Positions 34,923-43,801 of a stretch of 64,000 nt of DNA are shown in pieces. Origin of the DNA: Pseudorhodoferax sp. Leaf265 (GTDB lineage: Bacteria; Pseudomonadota; Gammaproteobacteria; Burkholderiales; Burkholderiaceae_C); the NCBI RefSeq assembly GCF_001422365.1, contig NZ_LMMT01000036.1:251823-315822 (forward strand). The letters are read 5' to 3'. The notes under the pieces are model-generated. The model was not told the origin of the DNA and ran no database searches. It saw nothing but the letters and a program-made list of their open reading frames with translations. The translations under genes were made by a program, and so were the position numbers. Within the stretch, counting starts at the first letter, position 1, and each line of letters starts with the position of its first letter.

Positions 34923-36242
34923 ATGAAAATCACCGTCGTTGGAACTGGCTATGTCGGCCTCGTGAGTGGAACCTGCCTGGCCGAAGTCGGCAACGACGTG
35001 CTCTGCCTGGACGTGGACCCGGAAAAGATCCGCATCCTGGAAGAAGGCGGCATCCCGATCTACGAACCGGGCCTGCAGGAAATGGTGCGCCGCAACGTCG
35101 CGGCCGGACGCCTGCACTTCACCACCAGCATCGAGAAGGCGGTGGACCACGGCACCATCCAGTTCATCGCCGTCGGCACGCCGCCGGACGAGGACGGCTC
35201 GGCCGACATGAAGTACGTGCTGGCTGCGGCGCGCAACATCGGTCGCCTGATGACGGACTACAAGGTCGTCGTCGACAAGAGCACGGTGCCCGTGGGCACG
35301 GCCGATCTGGTGCGCGCCACCGTGGCGGAAGAGCTCAAGAAGCGCGGCACCGAAGTGCCTTTCAGCGTGGTGTCGAACCCCGAGTTCCTCAAGGAAGGCG
35401 CGGCCGTCGAGGACTTCATGCGCCCGGACCGCATCGTCGTCGGCGCCGAGGACGAGCAGGCCATCCTGCTCATGAAGGCCTTGTACGCGCCGTTCCAGCG
35501 CAACCACGAGCGCCTGATCGTCACCGATGTGAAGAGCGCGGAACTGACCAAGTACGCCGCCAACGCCATGCTGGCCACGCGCATCAGCTTCATGAACGAG
35601 CTGGCGAACCTGGCCGAGAAGCTGGGCGCCGACATCGAGATGGTGCGCCAGGGCATCGGCTCGGACCCGCGCATCGGTTACCACTTCCTGTACCCGGGCT
35701 GCGGCTATGGCGGCTCCTGCTTCCCCAAGGACGTCAAGGCGCTCATCAAGACCGCCGCGGACAAGGCGGGCATCGACCTCAAGGTGCTCAGCGCCGTGGA
35801 GGAGGCCAACGACCTGCAGAAGCACGTGCTGACCGGCAAGATCAAGGCCCATTTCGGTGACCTGAAAGGCAAGCACTTCGCGCTGTGGGGCCTGGCGTTC
35901 AAGCCCAACACCGACGACATGCGTGACGCCCCCAGCCGCACGCTGATCGCCGACCTGCTGGCCGCCGGCGCCACCGTGACGGCCTACGACCCGGTGGCCG
36001 TGCACGAGGCCCAGCGCATCTTCGGCGCCACCGAAGGCCTGCGCTACGGCGACAGCCCCACGGCCTGCCTGGAGGGTGCCGATGCGCTGGTCATCGTGAC
36101 GGAGTGGAAGGAATTCCGCAGCCCGGACTTCGACGTCATCAAGGCCAAGCTCTCGGCTCCGGTGATCTTCGACGGGCGCAACCTGTACGACCCCAAGTTC
36201 GTGCGCGCAGCCGGGCTCACCTATCTGCCGATCGGCCGCTGA
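34923..36242 (+). CDS. ugd: UDP-glucose 6-dehydrogenase
   Basis: A 439-residue enzyme that oxidises UDP-glucose to UDP-glucuronate with two NAD+. The N-terminal Rossmann motif is [12 protein letters not shown] at residues 5-16, the acid after strand 2 is in LCLDVD, and the catalytic cysteine lies in [17 protein letters not shown]. The length is standard for the bacterial family. It starts the rightward exopolysaccharide segment and is divergent from the polymerase gene across 75 bases. Its presence indicates glucuronic acid, or a sugar made from it, in the polymer. Confidence 0.95.
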   Translation: MKITVVGTGYVGLVSGTCLAEVGNDVLCLDVDPEKIRILEEGGIPIYEPGLQEMVRRNVAAGRLHFTTSIEKAVDHGTIQFIAVGTPPDEDGSADMKYVLAAARNIGRLMTDYKVVVDKSTVPVGTADLVRATVAEELKKRGTEVPFSVVSNPEFLKEGAAVEDFMRPDRIVVGAEDEQAILLMKALYAPFQRNHERLIVTDVKSAELTKYAANAMLATRISFMNELANLAEKLGADIEMVRQGIGSDPRIGYHFLYPGCGYGGSCFPKDVKALIKTAADKAGIDLKVLSAVEEANDLQKHVLTGKIKAHFGDLKGKHFALWGLAFKPNTDDMRDAPSRTLIADLLAAGATVTAYDPVAVHEAQRIFGATEGLRYGDSPTACLEGADALVIVTEWKEFRSPDFDVIKAKLSAPVIFDGRNLYDPKFVRAAGLTYLPIGR

Positions 36243-36293
36243 ACGACATCACCACAGCCAGTAGGCAGTACCCCGCGTGCTGCCCGGCTTGCC

Positions 36294-37772
36294 ATGCTGT
36301 TCACCACCGCGACGTTCAGCTTCCTCTATCTGCCGATCGTTCTGATCGGCTTTTTTGCGCTTGGCAGGCGCGAACCGGCGCTCTCGGCACTGTGGCTGTT
36401 CGCCGCGTCCGTGTTCTTCTACGGTTACTGGATGCCGGAGTTCACGCTGCTGCTGCTGGGCTCGATCGGCGTCAATTTCTTCATCGGCCAACGGATCGCA
36501 GCCCGCCAGGGGCCTGCGCGCCGCACCTGGCTGACGGTGGGCATTGTTCTGAACCTGGCCACCCTGGCGTACTTCAAGTACGCCAACTTCTTCATCGACA
36601 ACCTCGAGGCGCTGCTGGGTGCGCAATTCAGCGTCGCGCGCATCATCCTGCCGATCGGCATCTCGTTCTACTCGTTCACCCAGATCGCCTACCTCGTGGA
36701 CACATGGCAGGGCAAGGTGCGGGAGGCGCGGCCTGTGCACTACGGCCTGTTCGTCACCTTCTTTCCCCACCTGATCGCGGGCCCGGTGCTGCACCACGCG
36801 CAGATGATGCCGCAGTTCGCCAATCCCGCCGTCTATCGCTTCAATGCCGCCCATTTCACCGCCGGCCTGGCGATCTTCTGCATCGGCCTGTTCAAGAAGA
36901 TCGTGTTGGCGGATGGCATCGCGCCCTATGCCGACGCTGTGTTCGTGCCGGTTGACGCCGGTGCGCACCCGGACATGGCCGAAGCCTGGATCGGCGCACT
37001 CGCGTACACGTTCCAGCTGTACTTCGACTTCTCGGGTTACTCCGACATGGCCATCGGCCTGTCCTGGATGTTCAACATCCGACTGCCCTTCAACTTCGAC
37101 TCGCCCTACAAGGCACTGAACATCAGCGACTTCTGGCGCCGCTGGCACATTTCGCTGTCCACCTTCCTGCGCGACTACCTTTACGTCCCGCTCGGTGGCA
37201 ACCGCAAGGGCCGCATGCGGCGCTACCTGAACCTGGGCGCCACCATGGTGCTGGGCGGCCTCTGGCATGGGGCCAGCTGGTCCTTTGTGCTGTGGGGAGC
37301 CATGCACGGCGTCTACCTCATGGTCAACCACGCGTTCCGCGCGCTGACGGAGAAGCTCGGCTGGCGCGCCGCACTGGACGCGAGCGCAGCGTTCCGGCTG
37401 TTGGCCTGGTCGCTCACTTTCCTGTCGGTCGTGGCAGCCTGGGTGCTGTTCCGGGCCGAGACGATGCATGGCGCGTCGCGCATGCTGCAGTCCATGGCGG
37501 GATGGGTTCCGCAGAGCACGGACAGAGGCCTGCTGTGGTGGAACGCAGGTCTCCAACCGCGGGTGGCCATGGGTTGGTGCCTGGTACTCGCCGTGGTGGC
37601 CGTCGCCCTGCGCAACAGCAACCAGATCGGGGAACGGTTGCTCGCCGCCATGCAGGCACGGCCAGCCTGGCGCGCACCTTTGGCCGGTGCCGCGCTGGCC
37701 AGCGCCGTGGCCCTCGTCGTCGTGAACACCACGCGCAGTTCGTCCAGCGCATTCATCTACTTCAATTTCTGA
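36294..37772 (+). CDS. MBOAT O-acyltransferase (AlgI-like)
   Basis: A 492-residue polytopic membrane enzyme of the AlgI/DltB type. Typical stretches are NFFIGQRIA, PIGISFYSFTQIAYLVD, FFPHLIAGPVLHHAQMMPQF, FDFSGYSDMAIGLSWMFNI and NISDFWRRWHISLSTFLRDYLYVPLGGNR. His325 in GGLWHGASW is the conserved active-site histidine. Such proteins move an acyl (usually acetyl) group across the inner membrane for polysaccharide O-acylation. The stop overlaps the start of the following SGNH gene (TGATG), so the two probably form a transfer pair like AlgI with AlgX/AlgJ. No good ribosome binding site was seen before the ATG. Confidence 0.9.
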   Translation: MLFTTATFSFLYLPIVLIGFFALGRREPALSALWLFAASVFFYGYWMPEFTLLLLGSIGVNFFIGQRIAARQGPARRTWLTVGIVLNLATLAYFKYANFFIDNLEALLGAQFSVARIILPIGISFYSFTQIAYLVDTWQGKVREARPVHYGLFVTFFPHLIAGPVLHHAQMMPQFANPAVYRFNAAHFTAGLAIFCIGLFKKIVLADGIAPYADAVFVPVDAGAHPDMAEAWIGALAYTFQLYFDFSGYSDMAIGLSWMFNIRLPFNFDSPYKALNISDFWRRWHISLSTFLRDYLYVPLGGNRKGRMRRYLNLGATMVLGGLWHGASWSFVLWGAMHGVYLMVNHAFRALTEKLGWRAALDASAAFRLLAWSLTFLSVVAAWVLFRAETMHGASRMLQSMAGWVPQSTDRGLLWWNAGLQPRVAMGWCLVLAVVAVALRNSNQIGERLLAAMQARPAWRAPLAGAALASAVALVVVNTTRSSSSAFIYFNF

Positions 37773-38824
37773 TGGGCCGCGCACCGCTCCTGTTCCTCGG
37801 TGGCATTGTCGCCACCGCAGTCTGTGCGGAAATCGTGCTGCGCGGGCTGCCCGTGTCCACGGGCACGATGACGGGCTACTACCAAGACCCCGACATCCTG
37901 GCCTATCCGGCCCACCACACGTGGACCATGGCCACGGGCTGGGATCTGCGCAACCCGCACACGCTGCGGGCCAACAACTGGGGCTTTGCGGCGGAGCACG
38001 AATTCACCGCCGCCCCCGAGGCTGTCGCACTGATCGGGGACAGCTATGTCGAGGCCTCCATGCTGGCGCCGCGCGATCGCCCGGCCGCTCAGCTGGAAGC
38101 GCTGCTCCCGGGGCAGCGCAAGGTCTACGCCATGGGGACACCCGGAACCGCAATGCTCGACTACGCGCAGCGCATCCGTTTCGCCAACGAACGCTTCCAG
38201 ATCCGTGATTTCGTCGTGCTCATGGAGGGTGCGGACGCCCGGCAGGCGCTGTGCGGCAGCGGCAACATCGTGAGCCGGTGCCTCGACCCGGAGACGCTGG
38301 AACCCCGTACGGCGCGGCACCCGCGTGCTTCGGCCTGGACCGACCTGGCCCGGCATTCGGCGCTTGCGCAGTACCTCATGAGCCAGCTGCGCTTCAAGCC
38401 CGCAACGGTGGTCAAGGCCATGTTCACACGCAAGCCGCCGGAAGAGGCCGGCGCCGGGGCCGGCAAGGTCGCACCAACCGCGCCCGACCCGGAGCAGCTG
38501 GCACGCGCGCAAGCCATGGTCGATGCCGTCGTCCAGCAGTTCTTCGCCACCGTTCCGCGCGCGCAGATCCGACAGCTCGTCTTTCTCGTCGACGGTCGCC
38601 GCACCAGCCAGGCTGCGCCCCGGACACTGGCGGAGCTGGAGCGCGCGCACCTGATCCTGCGCTTGCGCGAACAGGGTGCGACCGTGCATGACCTCGAGCC
38701 GCTCTATGCGGCGCATGCAGCCAGGTCGCAGCGCTCGCTCGCGGTCGGCCCATACGATGGCCACCTGAACCCCATGGGACTGCACCTGGCCATGGCAGCC
38801 GCTGCGCAGTCTCTGGCGCGCTGA
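37772..38824 (+). CDS. Membrane-anchored SGNH-hydrolase-like acyltransfer protein
   Basis: A 350-residue protein with one N-terminal membrane segment (residues 4-24) and a periplasmic domain. A GDSY motif (Ser91 in LIGDSYVEASM) and a late DGHLNPMGLH motif supply the Ser and the Asp/His of an SGNH-type catalytic site. Such proteins complete O-acetylation of exopolysaccharide after an MBOAT protein, as AlgX/AlgJ do for alginate. Translational coupling to the MBOAT gene supports this role. A proline/alanine stretch near residues 220-240 looks like a flexible insert. Confidence 0.78.
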   Translation: MGRAPLLFLGGIVATAVCAEIVLRGLPVSTGTMTGYYQDPDILAYPAHHTWTMATGWDLRNPHTLRANNWGFAAEHEFTAAPEAVALIGDSYVEASMLAPRDRPAAQLEALLPGQRKVYAMGTPGTAMLDYAQRIRFANERFQIRDFVVLMEGADARQALCGSGNIVSRCLDPETLEPRTARHPRASAWTDLARHSALAQYLMSQLRFKPATVVKAMFTRKPPEEAGAGAGKVAPTAPDPEQLARAQAMVDAVVQQFFATVPRAQIRQLVFLVDGRRTSQAAPRTLAELERAHLILRLREQGATVHDLEPLYAAHAARSQRSLAVGPYDGHLNPMGLHLAMAAAAQSLAR

Positions 38825-38915
38825 TGGCTGCCCCGGCGAGCCGTTACGATCCGGGTTTGGCGTGCAAGCCGATGCCCTGAACACTGCGCCAAGCACACAT
38901 CAAACAAAGATCCGC

Positions 38916-39827
38916 ATGCCGACACTCAAAGCCCTTCGCGAGCGCTGCGCGAGAACCTACTACAAAGCGCTCTACATGCAGCAGGCCAAGGGCGTCTTGC
39001 GCACGCCCCCTGTGCAGCCCGGCACCTTGCCGCTGACAACGCTGTCAATGGTCCATACGCGCGACGTCGTCCCGTACCTTGTCGCGTTCAAGTCGTTCCA
39101 CCGTCAGGCCACGGGGCAGCGTGCCGTCGTGGTCTGTGACCCCAGCATCACGCCGGCTGATCGAGCCACACTGCGTGCGCACATCCCACACCTGGAACTG
39201 CGCGACGCCGAGGAATTCACGCACCCGTCCATTCCGCGCGGGGGTACCTGGGAACGCCTGTTCGCCATCTCGGAGTACGCGACGCGGCAATTCACCGTGC
39301 AACTCGATGCCGACACGCTGGCCACGGGGCCGCTGCCGGAAGTCTGCGACAGCATCTTGGCCAATCGCCCTTTTGTGATCGGCGAGGTGCTGGCGCAGCG
39401 CATCGATCCGCTGGCAGTGTTTGCGGCCACCGCGCGCACCTGGACCAGCGGCCATGTGCAGGCGTTGGCCGAGGCGTCGCTCGACGGCATCGGCCTGCCG
39501 CCGGAGACGCTCTATGTGCGAGGCTGCTCCGGTTTCACGGGATTCCGCACCGGCGCGGACATGCGTGGCTGCCTGCTCGATTTCTCCGAACGAATGCGCA
39601 GCAAGCTCGGTGATCGCTGGCGCGACTGGGGCACGGAGCAGGTGACCTCCAACTTCGTAGTGGCCAACCAGACGGATGCGCGCGTGCTGCCGTTCCCGAA
39701 GTACGCGTCAGCGCACCAAACGGATGCCAATTCAGTGTTCTTCCACTTCATCGGCTCGGTTCGCTTTCGCAACCGCCGCTACGAACGCGAGACCGCAGCG
39801 TTCCTTCGCAGCCTGGCTACAGGCTGA
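38916..39827 (+). CDS. Putative GT-A-fold glycosyltransferase, 303 residues
   Basis: A soluble protein of about 300 residues with no recognised close family. An acidic DxD-like motif (FTVQLDADTLATG near residue 130) follows a stretch like WERLFAISEYATRQ, the arrangement of GT-A nucleotide-sugar transferases. A tryptophan/glutamate pair (DWGTEQVTSNFVV near 240) could be catalytic. It sits between the acylation pair and a secreted protein gene in the exopolysaccharide locus. The ATG at 38916 follows an AAAGA-like site; an upstream ATG at 38862 is possible but adds a low-complexity stretch. The transferase assignment rests on these motifs and on context. Confidence 0.6.
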   Translation: MPTLKALRERCARTYYKALYMQQAKGVLRTPPVQPGTLPLTTLSMVHTRDVVPYLVAFKSFHRQATGQRAVVVCDPSITPADRATLRAHIPHLELRDAEEFTHPSIPRGGTWERLFAISEYATRQFTVQLDADTLATGPLPEVCDSILANRPFVIGEVLAQRIDPLAVFAATARTWTSGHVQALAEASLDGIGLPPETLYVRGCSGFTGFRTGADMRGCLLDFSERMRSKLGDRWRDWGTEQVTSNFVVANQTDARVLPFPKYASAHQTDANSVFFHFIGSVRFRNRRYERETAAFLRSLATG

Positions 39828-39934
39828 AACCAGCGGGCTTGAACCACTGCCCGGTGCGGCACACCAAGCATCGTGTTCCCCGGCTGGAGTGTCCGTATGG
39901 TCCGCGGACACCTCGCCCTTTGTGGAGATGTGAG

Positions 39935-42517
39935 ATGTTCATGGATTCCCTGGATCTTGCGCTGGCCTGCTCCGCAGCCATCGGTGTCGGTCTCCTGCTG
40001 GTTCTTGCGAAGTCGCAGCGGCCGCCGTCGGCACGGGCGGTGCACGGCCGGCGCAGATTGCTGGCGTGGCTGCTGCTGCCCGGCTGGCTCACGCGTGCGG
40101 TGGCAGCCCCAAGCTCTTCCAAGGCCACACAGCCCGCTGGCAAGCGGCTGTGTGTGGTACGGCTGCACAACACGCACGCCGAGCGACGGCAGGGCGCGCA
40201 CTTCGTCACGCCCATGTTCGGCCAAGCTTTCAGGCAGGGCGACATGCCTGCGGGCGAGCGCCCGCGTTTCACGCTGGCCGATGGCACGGACTGTCCGGCC
40301 ACGCTGTGGGGCATCACAAGCTGGCCCGACGGCTCGATGAAGTTCTGCGGCGCCATCGCCCGGGTTCCGGCTTCCGTTGCCGCTGGCGCCGCTCTGGAGC
40401 TGGAGGTGCGGGCGGGCGGCAGCGCCGAACGCCAGATTGGCAAGCGCACCACCACCGACCTGCAGTCGGCAGAGCTGTCGGTCGTGCTCGAAGGGCTCGT
40501 CGCTTTGGAAGGCACTTGGACAGCAGCGCTAAACGACGGTATCCACAGCCGCGCCAACATCGTCCAACTGGCCGCCGGACCTGCCGGCACACTATGGCGC
40601 ATTGGCTCAGAGTTCCGCAATCGTGCTGGCAAAGCCCATGGGCAGCTGTACTGCTGGCATTACGTCCTAGCCCTTACCGGTGCCAATGACGAGTTCGCAG
40701 GCTTGCGCTACCTGGCGCGCGTTGCGCAGCCCTGGACCGACGTGGAGCAACCCAAGGCAGAGCACCGAGAGTTTTCCGCCAGCCTGCGCGCCGGCGCGCA
40801 AGTGCTGCGCAAGCTGCAGGGCCACACGACCACCGAGACGCCGGGTGACGCCATCCGTTTGCCGCACTACGCGTCTTTCTTTTCCGCCGGGCAGGACGGT
40901 CGCTGGGACTATGTGCAGGGCAGCGGTACAAGCTCTGCAGACGCCCATGTTCGCGTGACTCTCGATGGTGACAACTTGCGGCGCAGCGGTCTTGTCCCCC
41001 CGTATGATCCCGAGGTTCCCATCAACGCCGCGGAACGAATCGACTACAACCCCATGGGCAAGGGAAGCATCAACCGCGCGATGGGTACCACAGGCGAACG
41101 CGGTGACATCGGTCTGCTGCCTGAATGGAACGTGCGCCACCTGCTCAAGCAGTCCGAAGACCACGAACGGGTGGCGCGCGTGAACGGGCTATCCGCCGCG
41201 GGATTCCGGCTGACCTTCCGCAAGCGTGCGACGCTGCAACCGGTGCCATGTGTAGACATCCGCGCAACGTACCAGGGACTCGGCGACGCTGAGCCAACCT
41301 GGCGCGGCTACATTTACATGAGTGGCATGGTCAAACCCACGCCCAACGAATCGCTGTGGCGAGAGGACACGGCGCACCGGCCCGGTTGCACTTACTGGCC
41401 CTACCTCTTTACCGGCGAGCCTCAGTACCTGGACCTGCTGACTGAGCACGCCTTCGCGCATGTGCTAGAGCTCAACCAGGGCAACGGAACCGTCTGGGGC
41501 ACCACGTTTCCGCGGCAGCAGCTACTGGAAGGAGCATGGGGCGGCGAGCGCGGCATCCGCGTCGGTGCGGGAGGAAAGCTTTACAAGGGAAGCGGCGTGC
41601 TGCTCTACGGCATCGGTGGCCAGCGCATGGCAGCCTGGCGTTCGCGCGACGTAGCGCAGGCTGCGGCTCTGGCGCCCGACGTGGCGCCCGATGGCGCCGC
41701 CGTACGCCAGTACCTGAACGATGTGCTCGGATCCTCGTATGCGGCTTTCAAGGACTATATGTCCCATGTGCCCGCGAGTTTCCGCGAGGCCGGCCTGTTC
41801 ATGCAGGACAAAGGCAATGGCTTGCCCTGGCAGATCGCCTACATGTCCTGGTCGGTGTGCCACCAGGCCGACATCCTCGGCACCGCCGATGCGGCCTACG
41901 TCCGTGGCCACCTCAGCCGCTTCTGGAACGGATTTGCTCGCCAAGCCGACATGGCCTGCCTCGTGGCCATGGCTTGCAGCTATCGCGATGAGGCCGGCAA
42001 CCTGGTCGATAACATGAATGGCGTGCTGGGCAGCTTACGCTGCAACCTGAACTTCGATGCCGCGACGTCACGCATCACGATTGCGCCAGCCAAAGACAAG
42101 ACCAATGGCGCCTGGAGCGCGCATGACGGCGACCGCTTTTCCTTCGCAGGAAAGCCGATGGATCTGCTCAAGAGCTTTCCGGAGATGAGCCCTTACCGCC
42201 TCTTCTTCGCGGTGAAGTGCGAGGGCCAGACGTTCCAGCTCGCGCTGAAACCCAATGGACCGCCGATCCGCTTCCCGGAAAGCGTGGTGATCACCGACTG
42301 CTTTGCTCAACTCAAGGATTTCAGACCAGACCTCGCATTCAGCCCGCCCAACAGCCCTTCTGGCTACTCCGCCAACATCCGCGGTGCCGTGGCCTACCAC
42401 CTTGCATGCGGAGACAACGTCACCGATGCCATGGACCAGTTGGACCGAATCATCAAAAGCCAGCGCATCAACTTCAAGGACCGGCCCAAGTACCTCACGC
42501 TAGCCAGCCGCGCCTGA
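39935..42517 (+). CDS. Large exported protein resembling RIFT-barrel polysaccharide lyases
   Basis: An 860-residue protein of unproven function. It starts at an ATG with a GGAG site 7 bases upstream. The N-terminus has a hydrophobic segment (residues 5-25) and then a twin-arginine-like leader (GRRRLLAWLLLPGWLTRAVAA at 39-59). The next domain opens VVRLHNTHAERRQGAHFVTPMFGQAF and contains SWPDGSMKFCGAI, a pattern like the N-terminal RIFT-barrel domain of rhamnogalacturonan exolyase-type (PcRGLX-like) proteins. The rest is helix-rich, as in an alpha/alpha toroid. It may trim or release the exopolysaccharide; I infer this from domain likeness and location. The end overlaps the convergent pyruvyltransferase gene by 18 bases. 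Confidence 0.6.
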   Translation: MFMDSLDLALACSAAIGVGLLLVLAKSQRPPSARAVHGRRRLLAWLLLPGWLTRAVAAPSSSKATQPAGKRLCVVRLHNTHAERRQGAHFVTPMFGQAFRQGDMPAGERPRFTLADGTDCPATLWGITSWPDGSMKFCGAIARVPASVAAGAALELEVRAGGSAERQIGKRTTTDLQSAELSVVLEGLVALEGTWTAALNDGIHSRANIVQLAAGPAGTLWRIGSEFRNRAGKAHGQLYCWHYVLALTGANDEFAGLRYLARVAQPWTDVEQPKAEHREFSASLRAGAQVLRKLQGHTTTETPGDAIRLPHYASFFSAGQDGRWDYVQGSGTSSADAHVRVTLDGDNLRRSGLVPPYDPEVPINAAERIDYNPMGKGSINRAMGTTGERGDIGLLPEWNVRHLLKQSEDHERVARVNGLSAAGFRLTFRKRATLQPVPCVDIRATYQGLGDAEPTWRGYIYMSGMVKPTPNESLWREDTAHRPGCTYWPYLFTGEPQYLDLLTEHAFAHVLELNQGNGTVWGTTFPRQQLLEGAWGGERGIRVGAGGKLYKGSGVLLYGIGGQRMAAWRSRDVAQAAALAPDVAPDGAAVRQYLNDVLGSSYAAFKDYMSHVPASFREAGLFMQDKGNGLPWQIAYMSWSVCHQADILGTADAAYVRGHLSRFWNGFARQADMACLVAMACSYRDEAGNLVDNMNGVLGSLRCNLNFDAATSRITIAPAKDKTNGAWSAHDGDRFSFAGKPMDLLKSFPEMSPYRLFFAVKCEGQTFQLALKPNGPPIRFPESVVITDCFAQLKDFRPDLAFSPPNSPSGYSANIRGAVAYHLACGDNVTDAMDQLDRIIKSQRINFKDRPKYLTLASRA

Positions 42518-43771
42518 AGTGGCAACCGGATGCTGGGTCACCGACGCATAGTTCATCCTGGACATGGCCTTGACGACCGGCAGGCGGTTCTCCAGGGCAG
42601 TCCGGCGCTGCGGGAGATCCGGTACCTTGGCTGCCAGCCAGGCGGCCAAGGTGTCCGGCTGCTCAAGCACTTGCGCGTCCGGAATGAAATCGGCAATTTG
42701 CAGATGCTCCGCCAAACCTTCGTACTTCCCGACATAAGCGATGCAAAAGGTCGGCACGGCTTGGGACAACGCGCCAATCGCCAAGTGCATGCGGCCCGCA
42801 AACACCATGTCGGCCATGCCAGAGATGGATTTGGCAATCGCTGCAGTCTCAGGGGTATCCACCGCGTGGGCGCGCTGGCGCACCGCAGGTGGCAGGGAGG
42901 CGATGACCTCGCGCTGCATCGATGCATCGGAGCTGTTGCTGCGACTGTCATGCGACAGAAACAGGAAACTGGTGCAGGGGTGATGACCCAGAAACGCCTG
43001 CACGAAAGCGCTCCAGTACTCGCGCACGCCAAGACCGCCCGACTGTTTCTCGGCATTCAAGCCGCTCACGTTGAGACACAGCACCAAATCGCCAGCGGAC
43101 CGGCGAGCAGCGATCCATTGCGCAGCCTGGCGGCAATCGGTCGACGTGCGGTCCGGCTGCACCAGGAAGGCTACATCGGCAACCAGTGTCGCCCTGCGCC
43201 CGATGAATCGTTCGAAGCGCGCATGGCTGATGGGATCGCGCACATAGATCGCAACCGATGACGGCAGAGATGCAATCATCTGGACGGCTTCGGGATGCGG
43301 TTGTTCGCTGATGCTGTGGCCGAGCAGGATCGCCGGCCGGCCTTGCTCGGCAGCGATGCGGAGCATGCCGATCTGATAGCGCACCGGATGCAGGCCGTAA
43401 TAGCCATCAATGATGTCGGCGCCAACGGCGAGCACCGCCCCGGCATCGCGCACGGCGGCCACCACGCGTGCGGACTTTGCCTCCACCTCTTCGACGCTGA
43501 AACGCAGGCTTGGGAGCATCGGCCCTTTGACGGCAAATTCGCCCCAGTTGGGCATCAACACCTGCCGCACATAGCGCAGCCCCATGAGCTGCAGGTTGTC
43601 CGCCACCGATTGCAGCATGGCTTGGTCGCCCAGGCTGCCTGCCGCCGCGCTCATGACAACCAGCGCGTCATCGCGGCGGGTCGCCCCTCCCGACATGCCC
43701 CGCAATGCTTGGCGCAACTGCGCCTGCAGACGGCGCATGACCCGCCTCAATCGACCTTGCAATGCATTCAC
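42500..43771 (-). CDS. Polysaccharide pyruvyltransferase family protein
   Basis: A 423-residue protein of the PF04230 family, which adds pyruvate ketals from PEP to polysaccharide sugars or acts on related acceptors. Typical stretches are MSAAAGSLGDQAMLQSV near residue 40, AVGADIIDGYYG near 118 and the late MADMVFAGRMHLAIGALSQAVPTF near 335, where the conserved His of this family lies. The start is GTG at 43771, decided by a strong GGAGGA site 7 bases upstream. It is the last gene of a leftward segment that includes the FrhB-like gene 30 bases upstream, and it converges on the large exported protein. Confidence 0.85.
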   Translation of the reverse strand: MNALQGRLRRVMRRLQAQLRQALRGMSGGATRRDDALVVMSAAAGSLGDQAMLQSVADNLQLMGLRYVRQVLMPNWGEFAVKGPMLPSLRFSVEEVEAKSARVVAAVRDAGAVLAVGADIIDGYYGLHPVRYQIGMLRIAAEQGRPAILLGHSISEQPHPEAVQMIASLPSSVAIYVRDPISHARFERFIGRRATLVADVAFLVQPDRTSTDCRQAAQWIAARRSAGDLVLCLNVSGLNAEKQSGGLGVREYWSAFVQAFLGHHPCTSFLFLSHDSRSNSSDASMQREVIASLPPAVRQRAHAVDTPETAAIAKSISGMADMVFAGRMHLAIGALSQAVPTFCIAYVGKYEGLAEHLQIADFIPDAQVLEQPDTLAAWLAAKVPDLPQRRTALENRLPVVKAMSRMNYASVTQHPVATSGAAG

Positions 43772-43801
43772 GATATTCCTCCGCTCTCAGCCCGAAGGCC
43801 A

